Position numbers and translations under genes: made by a program
Part shown: in pieces, positions 54,471 to 64,000 of the stretch
Layout: each line of letters begins with the position of its first letter
How positions within the stretch are numbered: position 1 is the stretch's first letter
The notes under the pieces: model-generated
What the model saw: the letters and a program-made list of their open reading frames with translations, nothing else
What the model was told of the DNA's origin: nothing
Databases searched by the model: none
Assembly (NCBI GenBank): GCA_019055375.1
Contig: JAHQIW010003770.1
Coordinates: 62,001-126,000 of the forward strand
Origin: Parelaphostrongylus tenuis
Lineage: Eukaryota; Nematoda; Chromadorea; Rhabditida; Metastrongylidae
Direction of reading: 5' to 3'
DNA length: 64,000 nt

Positions 54471-56632
54471 GTAAGATTTCAGAGCAACGATTATGACGAG
54501 AATTTCTAGGGAATGGAGCGCTTGCGTTTTGAGCTCATTTTTCTGTAATTTTTACAGTTATTTAGATTCTCTCAACGTTCTAAAGTTCTACCATTTTCAG
54601 CAGCATAACTGCCTAGGGGGTTCTTTTTCGTTATAGGTGGACAAATTCAAAACTGACTTCATTCGCTGGACAGGAAGTTCTCATGGGAGTATTAGTAACC
54701 ATTCGAAAGCTGACATTTGAGATACAATCCCACGTCGTCGGTTTTTCAAAAAACCCATTCATAACGCTGTGATTCCCACACAAAACTATGTCCCAGACGC
54801 GCATGTTTCTTGCCGGACAGAGCTCTTTTTTTGGACTAACAGTAATCATGCGATAGCGTATCTGTTGAATATCCTTCTGTAATAACGTCAAAGAAAGGGT
54901 TTTTCAAGTACCGGCGACGTCGGGATGTAGATTGAAATCTCAGCTTTCGAATGGTTACGAACACTCTTATGAAAAGTTCTTGTTCAGAGAATGAGCTCGG
55001 TTTTTCATTTGTCCTCTCATATTGAAAAGAGCTCGTAGGGCTTTAACCCACTGTGAACGGCGACGTAATCGATATCGCCAGTGGCGCGCGATTTTCGGTT
55101 TTCAAGGAAGATTTTTTTCTTTGTTTCGATAAACACTTCAGAACCTTTCTACCATTTCGATAGAACATGATTTTATCTACAGGATTATGTACTTTTTGTG
55201 CATATATAACTTCCTCTGTAAAGAAAACTTCGAATGTGAAGCCTATTTTTTATTTTCGCTCTCCCAGTGCGCTATGGAAACTTTTTCGAGAACCACTTTG
55301 CGTTCCAAATTTTCCGAGATCTGTGCTATCGAATGAGCCCAGTGTAGGCCTAGAATGGAGGTCCAGATACTTCAGCTGGGCAAATTAGATAACTGAATGT
55401 GAAACATATTGATTGTAGCTACCACAGCGTAACAGAAAGGCCTTTGTGAAAACCAGGTTGAGTGTCGAAAGGCCCGAGATTTAAGCTTTCAAATGATTAC
55501 TTGAATTTTAGATGGAAAGCTTCATTCAGCGAAAAAAGACCTCTGGAACTGTGAAGGCTGAAATCCGTCCCGAAAATGTCAAGCCGTGGAATCGCAGTTG
55601 TTATCGTTGCGCGCCGGCGCGATTCACGTCATTTGAATGGGATGTTTTCCCGTCCGTTTCGAGAAAAATTCTAAATTTCCCTCATACTTCAATGGTTTAT
55701 GTTTTTCTGTACATTTTCTGCTGTTCTTTGTCGTATAGGACTTTTGTAAGTGAAGAAAAAGAGCTGCTTTTTCGACAATGATACGGCGCATTTCATGCCA
55801 TTCACTTCATCAATTCAATCATTTTTCATTACTACTATACTTTAGGAGTTGGAACAGCTTGAACTGTAGAACTGACTTCATTCCAAAGTCTCTATGAGTT
55901 TTTTGGCTCTATAAGCTTTTGATTCTGTTTCATATTATCATCAAACCCGCTGTGATTTCTAAGCCACGAGCTAACTACTTGGGAGGTGAAGCGTGATTTT
56001 CTCTTCGCTAACACAATGCGCTGTAGAAGCGTTCCGAGAAACCAAATACATATTAGAATCTCCATTTCTCAAGCTATCAAATGACTACTGAAAGTCCAAT
56101 GAAGATGTTGTGTCCGACGAAAAAGGCCTCCTCATAACAGTGCGTGCAAAGCAACGCACCCCCCCCCCCCCCTAGCAGAGTTAATTAAGAAAAGTTTCTT
56201 TAAATGTTACGAAGGCTAAGTTGTCCTTTCGTACCACCACGTATGGAACCGTCGAGCCATCGAACAATCTGAAGGAGAAATCAGCAGAACTCCATTTGTT
56301 ACCCCGTCGCTTGCCAAAATTTTTGGGAGACATATGAGCGGAATCAAACCTCTTGGTGCTCTTCTAGTTTGGGCAGGTTTGGCTGGTCTTCCATGCTAAG
56401 AAATGCCCAAGCTTTTTCACTGCGTGACCTCCTACATGGGTAGGACTCAACGCTTTGTGTTACTTTTTGAACGCTATGGTCACTACTAATGTTGATCTTG
56501 GGGAAATCAATTAGAGGATTGATCCACTGGAGAATAAGGGATAAAATGTTCGGTATTGATCCAGTCATCCGAAAGGCCTCCATTCGAGTTTTATTGAGCA
56601 CTGTAGAGGTGATTTGAGGGCTTATTTGACGT

Positions 56633-56810
56633 ATGAGCGCTGTGGCGCAGTGGTTCGAGGTGTTATGCGACCCATATGTGGCCGATCAGTCGACGTCTGA
56701 TGGATCGATCCTCCGCTCAAGACTCATCAAACCCTCTCTCTTTTCGGTGTCGGTGATTAAAAGCAAATGTAGGGCGCATCCTTCAGAGATTCATCAACGC
56801 CCAACCTTTC
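56633..56810 (+). mobile_element. SINE family 1, internally deleted (copy B)
   Basis: Counterpart of 7035-7232 with A box GCTGTGGCGCAGTGGTTCGAGG and B box GATGGATCGATCCTCCG; same internal deletion. Confidence 0.75.
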
Positions 56811-57090
56811 TTATTTACATGGCCTTTACAAGGGTTTATAGAGGCTTATCAATGATTTAATTGGTCTCGGCAGCACTTGAATCCGGGCAATACTCGTGTA
56901 GCATGAACAAACGTTTTTTCTCTCAGGAGAATTCCATAGACAAATTTCTAAGTGTTATATGTCAAAATAACCGCCAGAAGCTGCTCTAAACGTTAGTAAA
57001 AACAAAAACTTAAAAGCATGGAAAATAATCAGCAAAAGCGAGAAAATTCGGGAAATTTTCTGCCAACCCAATATCTGAGATTTCCTCTTC

Positions 57091-57102
57091 AATTTCTTGC
57101 AG
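57091..57102 (+). promoter_or_regulatory. Probable trans-splice acceptor of sti-1 copy B
   Basis: CAATTTCTTGCAG ends at 57102, 30 nt before the ATG, a typical distance for a spliced-leader acceptor in nematodes. Copy A has lost this site to its insert. Confidence 0.5.
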
Positions 57103-57726
57103 GTTTTGTACTGTTCGAAATCTCCACCAGAAATGGCAAGTGCACAAGAGCAGGTAATAGTTCTGGGATTTCTCGAGAATTTGATGGTAATGTATATGCT
57201 TTCCCTTTCATTCTTCCAGGCTGTGGCCGAGAAGAACCTGGGAAATGCTGCGTACAAGCTGAAGGACTGAAGAGGCCCACAAGCACTATGATAAGGCCAT
57301 TGAACTGGACCCTTCCAACATCACTTTTTATACTAATAAAACAGGTAAGTCGGAGAATTCTTTTTGATCTATCTGCTCTGCTTGACGTATTTTGTCAGAT
57401 TTGGATGCTAAATATAAGCGGAATTGCCTCTATAAGAATTCCAGCGGCCTATTTCGAAGAGCACAATACGACGATTGCGTAGAGATCTGTAAGAAAGCTG
57501 TTGAAATTGGACGTGAACAACGTGCTGACTTCAAGCTGATAGCGAAGTTTGTTTAGTGGACTTTATTTCTAGGATTTTACAAGACAAAATTTCAGATTTC
57601 TATACGTTTTAGATTTTAGAAAATTCTTTATTTGGATTTAGTCCTTCCAAGACAAAATGTATTCAGTTGGGTGCGCGGCTTTCTAGAGGCTTTTCGCGCT
57701 GGAGAAGCTTGTTACCTTAGATTTCT

Positions 57727-57960
57727 GGTACTTATGTTTAGCACTTTGTTATCTATCTTCCCAGTGTTTTTTGCACTGTGTGAACCCCAGTACTTCTAGC
57801 ATCAATTCGTTTTTTCGTCTTCGTCTCGAACATCTTGGAGTACTGGTTGAGCAGGTCTCCTGCAGGGCGTTCGTTGCCGGAGAGTGTTGGGGATGAGGTT
57901 CGGTCCCACGTACTCCGCGATGGCCGTCACCACCACTCGGCCACGGCTTCCCTTATCTTT
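57727..57960 (-). mobile_element. SINE family 2 in sti-1 intron 3 (copy B)
   Basis: Minus strand: GCCGTGGCCGAGTGGTGGTG (head), GGGACCGAACCTCATCC region (B box), ending in GTACTTCTAGCAT-type sequence. Copy A keeps only the 3' part. Confidence 0.6.
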
Positions 57961-58379
57961 ATTTGTACACCTTTACTCATTTACTCTACTTCCCCCGTCA
58001 TCACAATTTCTTGCGAGAATTCCAGCACTTCTTGCATTCGGTCCGTTCCCTTTCTCTACTGAATTCTCTACAAAGGTGTCTGGTCTTCTTTATGAATTTT
58101 CGCGGATCACTGGTCGTTTACTTGATTGACGGTTGAGGAATGTTAGGCGAAGGGATCTAGCCAGTGTATCGCTTGTCACCTCGCTTTCGAGTATACTGCA
58201 CCACTAACCACTGAGCTACTCGGTCCTCCCGTTTCTGTATAAACATCAGAAACAGATATTCCACAGGCTGAGGGTTTCTCGATGCGTAGGAAGTTTCGTT
58301 CTTCTACAAACTGTAGTTGTTCTCTTGCTGGTATAAGCACTTTTGAGTTTACGCGGGACTTCGGCGGAGATTACTGATT

Positions 58380-58658
58380 GGCTGTGTAGAGTGGTTAGAC
58401 ATGCTCTGCGGCGCGAGCGTGGTCAAATAATGGCTCGATCCCGCACTCTAACCTCACGAAGCTTTCCATCCCACCGAGGTCGTTGTTTTGGTTTCAAACT
58501 TGTCTGGGAGGGTAGCGGCACCGGTGTAATAGATCCGTAGGCCACCGCGAATTTGTAAAGACCAAATATGTATTCAGTCGTCTTTAACGATGTTTGATGA
58601 AATGGAATGCATGATGCATACCTTAGCGGTTGATCAACGCCGAGCATTATTTCATGAG
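58380..58658 (+). mobile_element. SINE family 1 in sti-1 intron 3 (copy B)
   Basis: Nearly identical to 10646-10922, one of the most conserved A/B segments. Confidence 0.8.
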
Positions 58659-60072
58659 GAAAACAAGCATAGAGTGTTGTAGGTTGAGACCGTCTGCAAG
58701 TATCTATCACTGGATTGTGCTACGTCTTCCACACCTAGACGCAGTGTCCTTCCCACTGCTGAGTTTTTTTTACATGGAATAGGTAACAAGTAGCTAACTT
58801 TTTCTTCCACAGGACAATGGCCAGAGCTGGAAATGCGTATTCGAAGGCAGGGGACCTCAAAGAGGCTTTGAATTGGTACGAAAAGTCCGTATCTGAGTTT
58901 AGAGATCCGGTGAGTATGACTAGATTTCCTCGACCTTGTGTAACAGTTTTCTACTTGTTCCGCTTTACTGATGTATATTATTGAATATTTTGAATTTTTT
59001 TGAAGGAGACGGTGAAGAAGGCGAAAGAATTGGAGAAAGAGATAAAGGAACGCGAACGTGTTGCTTACATCAACCCAGAAATAGCTCAAGAAGAGAAGAA
59101 TTTAGGGAACGAGAAATTCAAGGTGATTTGGGTCGTGTGGTCACTCAACATAGTCTATGTACCTGGAAATTTCGTTTCAGAATGGAAATTATCCTGGTGC
59201 TATGAAACATCACAATGAAGCAGTCAAACGTGATCCAGATAACGCTGTACTCTACTCGAATCGTGCTGCTTGTTATACGAAACTCATGGAATTCCAACGT
59301 GCATTAGATGACTGTGAGAACTGCATCAAACGTGATCCGAAATTTAGTGAGTTTCTTTTGACAGCTCCTCACTGACGTTCTCTTTTCAACTGCTCAAAAC
59401 ATACAGAGTGATTTCTGATATTGTCACATATAATTTCCAGCTAAGTGCACATTTCAGCGATCCCCTTTCGTGGGTGGGGCGAAGGATATATTATGTGAGG
59501 AGTTGCTAGCGTAGACGTAGAGTTGTGATGTCTCTCAGCACTAGCAAAGTGCTCTCAATCCAGCCCAGCAGATTTTCCATTTTTTCTCGGTCGACAAATT
59601 GCTAGCAGCGTTCTCTGAGAATCTTTGTTTGATCCACAAGGCCCAAAAGTGTTGTAATACGGCTAACGAGAGATTCCACGGCAAATCGACTACGTCATCA
59701 TGCAGCCAATTTGTAAAGAACCACCCAGTAAAAGCCCTACCCGCATGCAAATGTGAAGTGCTTCGGGTTCTATTAATGCAAGGAAGCGGCGCAAATGCAG
59801 ATAGTGTTGGAACTCTTACAGCATGTATTGATCAGTCGTGTTGAAAAATTGTATTATGGACTTTTATCACCTGTGCAAACTATAGGTTCACACGAAAAAT
59901 GCGACATCTTCGAGTGCGTCGTGGCGCAGTCGTTAGTAGTGCGGTGTATCAGGAAGCAAGGCGCTACATCGACTATTTGTCTTAGTTCTCTTTCCCAGCC
60001 AATCAGTGTACGCCCTAGAGAACTTTTAAGCTTGACAACCTTGAAATATCAAAGAAAAATCGTCTCGACAGT

Positions 60073-60377
60073 ATGCTACGCCATCCACGAAGGCGAACTT
60101 CGAACAGCATCCGACGATGCGCGTGAAATGTTCGACGACCTCTATAGAGATTACGAATTGAATGCACGAATTTCTGGGATTCGCGCACTATTTTGTGATG
60201 ACGGGTCGTGTTCTGAAAGTTGTGACTTCTTGTGTAACCCAAATTATAACCGAATAATCTGTGCAAACACTATTAAAATCTTCAACAAACTGCCTAGCAA
60301 GACTTTAGTTTGAATCGGTTGTTCCGGTAACACAAATAGTTTACAGGGCTTCGCTAAGGATACGATTGGTGTGCCGA
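60073..60377 (+). pseudogene. Coding-like gene fragment in sti-1 intron 6 (copy B only)
   Basis: A frame reads YAIHEGELRTASDDAREMFD, continuing to ..RDYELNARISGIRALF and a Cys-rich CDDGSCSESCDFLC part. A 39-bp intron-like GTTTGA..TTTACAG (60308-60346) could join it in frame to GFAKDTIGVPIM. Copy A lacks exactly this segment, and TATG occurs at both ends in B, as expected for a microhomology deletion in A. The protein is not recognised. Confidence 0.4.
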
Positions 60378-60433
60378 TTATGTATAGTATTGAAAGTCTA
60401 GTTTCTATCATTTAATGAGGACTGTGTTCAATA

Positions 60434-60642
60434 ATCCTTTAGGGACCGTGGAGCTACGGCCACTGCATTGCTGACTGGCAACTCTGGACGGTGTGCTCCC
60501 CTCCCCTGCATCTCTAACCCCCCAGCGCGCTGCGTCTAACATTGGCACGCTGGGAATTAAAAATGCTTAGGTAGGGCAGACCGTCCACAAAAAACGAGTT
60601 ACAGATGCAGTGGCCGCGAGTCCACAGTCCCAGAAGGGATAA
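60434..60642. mobile_element. Foldback element in sti-1 intron 6 (copy B)
   Basis: Counterpart of 13173-13388, same position about 90 bp before the exon 7 acceptor. Confidence 0.75.
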
Positions 60643-61444
60643 TTATTCTCGTAGTTGGGCGATTACTTTTAGGATGCATCACAAACACATGTTTGAGTCT
60701 GAGAAAGTTGTTAATTATATTCATGGCATTCTAGTCAAAGGATATATCCGAAAGGGAGCAGTATTGACTGCCATGCGTGAGTGGACAAAAGCGAAGCGTG
60801 CATACGAGGATGCTCTGACAATAGATCCCTCCAACGCTCAGGCGATTGAAGGACTGCGCAACTGTTTCCGTAGTAACGACGTGGATCCAGAAAAGGTTGT
60901 GAGATAGATGAGATATTAATGAACGTCACAAATGCAACCTTTCATGACGCTTATTCCAGGCTCGTGAGCGAGCGTTGGAAGACCCTGAAGTGCAAGCCAT
61001 TCTACGTGATCCTGGTATGCGGCTGTTACTGGAACAAATGAGTCAGGTTAGTATGGAGTAAGCGGTTTAGGTTTGACTATTAGGATAATGCTTTGCATGA
61101 CTCCAAGATGTTTGAAGGATCCTGGGGCAGTCAGAGAACATCTTCAAAATCCTGACATTGCCGCCAAACTTCTGAAGCTACGTGAAGCAGGTATAATCCA
61201 GATGAGGTAAACTGCGTATACCTGCGTAAGACCATTCATTTTCTTTCCGAACATCTTATGATTCATGTCTCGGTGTAGATTGTTATCAGATGAATTCACA
61301 ATGTGTCCACATCACTTAAGCTTTGTTGCATTCTCGAGACATTTTGTTACTACGGTACTACCATTGATGGTCATCAGCTTTTTTGACCCGATCTATGTGG
61401 AGACTGGTTTTTATCGTGTCGTTCTTTTTGTTTATCTGCTACAC

Positions 61445-61450
61445 AATAAA
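61445..61450 (+). terminator. Poly(A) signal of sti-1 copy B
   Basis: AATAAA about 235 bp after the stop, same context (CTACACAATAAATATTCGTG) as in copy A. Confidence 0.65.
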
Positions 61451-62283
61451 TATTCGTGATAACCGCTTTATGGTTGTGATTGGGTTTTGGTTATTTATTA
61501 GTTGAAATACAACATAATGTGATACTATGTATCCAAAATAAGACATCAGGACTTTACAGTTGATGGTAGAGAATGTGGAGTATCAGACATTGGTTTTTTT
61601 TTTTGATTATCCGACTCGAATTTTCATTTCTTCTTGGACAACCGAAGGGAAGCCAGGCCTATGTTCCGGAAGCAGGCGCAACAAATGTAATTGAGTTAAG
61701 GAGAGTAAACCCGTAGATGTGACACATAGTAAGGGATGTGAGGCTCTCGGTCGGCGCATCAGCAAAGCGGTAGTGGATTGAGCGCAGCCGGAATAGCTCC
61801 CTTCCATCCTTTTGACCCTTTGGGAACAGCAGTTGAAATTGCTGCGTATTACTTCCGCTAAATTACTGGGTTTTTCCTCCCTTTGTTCCGGAAAAACTTA
61901 GGTTCCTTTTACTACTGTGATACTCCATGGCTTTCTGCACACCTTTCGTGAAAGTTGAGAAATACGTATATCGCCAACGGTTTAGTTCTCTTATTGAGAA
62001 GTAGGGATTTTAGAACACGTGGGCGCTTTTTTTCACTAAAATTGTCTCTGCAGGAGCCTTCTAGGTGATACTCTACAACTTTAGTGGTAATATAGTACCC
62101 AAGGGGTCTAAAGTTCACTTTAGCGACATAACAGTTCCGCTGTGAAATTCGAGCGGGCCAGCTACTTTAAGTGCAAAACGTAGTCTCCGCCTCGTTCCTG
62201 CAGAGTACAGATTTCTGAACGAAAGGAGAGGTGGAACGCTTTTTTTGGGTCAAGCGTTCAAGACCAATTTTTTTCTGCGTGTG

Positions 62284-62540
62284 GTTATTCAGCTCTGTTG
62301 AAGGTGCTCTGAAGCATACACGTCTCGGTTGAACGGTCAATGTTTTGATCTCTCCCCAAAGTCTCACAGAACCTTTCTTCGCTCCGGGGTGGGTGTGATA
62401 TAATTTTTGAGAAGGATCGCAGCACTAATTTGATACATCGGTGAGTCACCCCGCAAGTCATTATAGGGGCGAAAATGCATTAAATCACCTTAAACGAAGC
62501 TAAAAATCAAAGATAAATGCATGGTGTTTTTTCGAAGCAT
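62284..62540 (+). mobile_element. SINE family 1, decayed head (copy B)
   Basis: Counterpart of 15050-15290, with TTGAAGGTGCTCTGAAGC and GGTGAGTCACCCCGCAAGTC. Confidence 0.65.
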
Positions 62541-63773
62541 TTGCCGCGCCAGAAAATCCATCTTCTCTATTTAACTTTTTATCCTAACACGTAAAGACTT
62601 GTTGAAATTTATATGTTAGATGGCGACAAATTTGTAAAACAATCTCATTCACCGAATAGGAATTTTTCATAGTCCCAAAAATCTAAGCTATCTAAGCCAA
62701 GTTGTCACTGTTGGCTCAGATAGCAATTATGAGATATGTTGAAATTTGTGCGTGGTGTTAAGGAAATACTTGATAAGAACGGTATAATATATGTCCACAG
62801 CATAAGCACAATGTTGGAATCATTGGAATCCACAACATTGAATGATAATTAATGGTCTAGAAAAAGAACTCTGTCGCGCGAGTTTGAAGCACAGATCTTT
62901 CCTTTCTCCTTCAGAGATGCCGAAAGAGCTTTTTCTAAAAGCAAACACATTTTTGACGTTTTCCAAACTTGTGCTATCGTAAGAATATTAGCACTTCGAA
63001 GAAGGACGTTTGCCTGGCAACATTCAAGCAAGATAAGAAAGTAAACGTTTACTCGTAGGAAAAATAATTTTATTTTCGATTTTACACCCATATGAAGGGT
63101 GTTTTGATGAAGCGACCCACGTAGAGCTCTAGCCAGAGATTGAAGCTTTCAGATGATTACTAACCAGCGAATGAGATTATTTTACATATTTGTCGGCGTC
63201 GAAAATATAAGTACCTACGTGTTTTTTACGGCGAGCTCGTCAACCTCTTCCATAAGAGCGGCGGAAGGTTGTTTCTCGAAGGCGACCAGTACATGCTTCT
63301 CAGTGCACTTCTCAACTGCTTGACTAAAGGCTTTTTGCCAATTCAAATGCGTCTAAAAGGAGGTGCACTCAAGTTTGGCCCGGAAGCAAGTAGTCTAATC
63401 TCTAGATCTTCCGGCACCTTCAGAACGGATAAAGTCACTTTAGTGAGCATTTGACGGCCTATGCGCAACCTTGGAAGACCCCACTTTACATCAAAACTAA
63501 CCGACAAAGGATTACTCTACTGAGGAGATCTGTGAACTGATCAAAACTACGTTCATAACCACTGCATTTGAAAGCTAGAAGTTCGCACATTCGATAAGTC
63601 ACGGTCCTTCTTCTTTCATAATACGCTGACTTCTGTATCGTAAACCTTTATAATTCATTGGATATCATCCTAAATTTTTCAGTTAAATCGTTTTGCTCGT
63701 TATTCTGGATTAATTATTTGGTTTTATGTACGAATATAGTTAGAAACCTTTTCATCTCAGACTGTAGAATTTT

Positions 63774-63842
63774 CAAATGTTATCTACAATATATAAACCC
63801 GTTTGTAATACGACGCTATGTCAGCGACGTACATATATATAA
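63774..63842 (-). promoter_or_regulatory. Promoter-like module P, block Q copy B
   Basis: Minus strand: TATATATGTACGTCGCTGAC, CGTCGTATTAC, GGGTTTATATATTGTAG, ATAACATTTG. Nearly identical to the copy A module at 16539-16606. Confidence 0.5.
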
Positions 63843-64000
63843 CGCTACGCACTGATGTGTTCGCACATCATAAAGCTCACTTTATGTCGCGGGTCACAAA
63901 AGTATCTGAACGAATCGGAGGCGTGTTGCCTCACATCGCTTGTGTTCACTGAGGTCGCTTACGCTCGATTACGACAAGTTATTGTCTACACATGACTGGG

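Larger units (their letters stand above)
57133..61210 (+). pseudogene. sti-1: sti-1 (STI1/HOP cochaperone) copy B, frameshifted
   Basis: Nine exons: 57133-57153 (MASAQEQ), 57220-57344, 57445-57546, 58813-58909, 59006-59122, 59181-59346, 60735-60895, 60960-61046 and 61118-61210 (TAA). The product class is the nematode short STI1: two TPR blocks with clamp-type motifs ([30 protein letters not shown]) and a C-terminal DP domain (DPEVQAILRDPGMR, GIIQMR). It would be about 323 residues if open. Exon 2 has lost 2 nt relative to copy A, so that GAC is followed at once by TGA (57268-57270). Exon 3 has lost one A in an A-run. Together these remove 3 nt, but the stop lies between them, so the frame is not rescued. 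Remaining exons are open and match the conserved STI1 sequence better than copy A. It is either a recent pseudogene, or the small indels are assembly errors and this is the working gene. Confidence 0.92.
49587..64000 (+). repeat. Segmental duplication, copy B
   Basis: Direct copy of 1-16768, cut off by the window end. It carries the same features in the same order: minisatellite, hammerhead elements, foldback elements, orphan first exon, sti-1 exons and block Q. It lacks the Penelope-like fragment and the 8057-9510 insert of copy A. It alone has a coding-like segment at 60073-60377 within sti-1 intron 6 and a SINE head near 57880-57960. Confidence 0.93.
61490..64000 (+). repeat. Block Q, copy B (cut by window end)
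   Basis: Colinear with 14220-16768. The last 600 bp are almost identical to copy A. Confidence 0.75.

Noticed and set aside
57018..57482. 154-codon open frame over the first sti-1 exons of copy B
   Set aside because: It runs through the 57154-57219 and 57345-57444 introns in a frame other than that of the STI1 exons; it is a shadow.
59795..60313. 172-codon frame in copy B as one protein
   Set aside because: The first half is repeat sequence shared with copy A, where it is not open; only the B-specific second half is coding-like.

Overview
The window is eukaryotic, intron-containing, AT-rich DNA. It is best explained as repeat-dense nematode chromosome, probably clade V (rhabditid/strongylid). 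The main evidence is two copies of sti-1, the Hsp70/Hsp90-organising cochaperone. Both have the short nematode architecture that lacks the N-terminal TPR1 block and both track the Caenorhabditis STI-1 protein closely, with a typical acceptor in front of the start codon that could be used for spliced-leader trans-splicing. There are no rRNA genes, bacterial operons or CRISPR arrays.

Layout. Bases 1-16768 (copy A) and 49587-64000 (copy B) are direct, diverged copies of one segment: a repeat-built upstream region, an orphan first exon (MAAPSAP..), the sti-1 exons, and a downstream repeat block called Q here. Neither sti-1 copy can encode the whole protein. Copy A has lost its start region to an insertion of about 1.4 kb and has an in-frame TAA in exon 2. 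Copy B keeps its start codon and upstream acceptor but has a 2-nt deletion in exon 2, giving an immediate TGA, and a 1-nt deletion in exon 3. All other exons and splice sites are intact in both.

Between them lies accessory DNA. Bases 17755-19484 hold a promoter-like repeat (E1) and degraded ribozyme elements. Bases 19485-36578 form a nearly perfect giant palindrome, with two arms of about 7.83 kb around a 1.43 kb spacer; I saw only three differences between the arms. Bases 37960-44950 are an old degenerate tandem duplication, with a nested inverted pair of 72-nt tRNA-like cloverleaves. Bases 44950-49586 are mostly single-copy and carry small coding remnants: a mariner transposase N-terminus, two divergent copies of an unrecognised LVQFPPL protein segment, and an unidentified ORF.

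The most interesting signal is a dispersed family of type I hammerhead ribozymes, about ten copies on both strands. They have the CUGANGA / stem II / GAAA core, a very short stem III, a GUH cleavage triplet and a two-part stem I, with conserved flanks outside the ribozyme. One lies in a Penelope-like element fragment inside an intron of sti-1 copy A. Another, mutated, lies at the inner junction of the palindrome. A second recurring signal is a TATA-containing module of about 65 bp found nine times in otherwise diverged repeats. Several tRNA-derived SINE families and foldback elements fill much of the rest.
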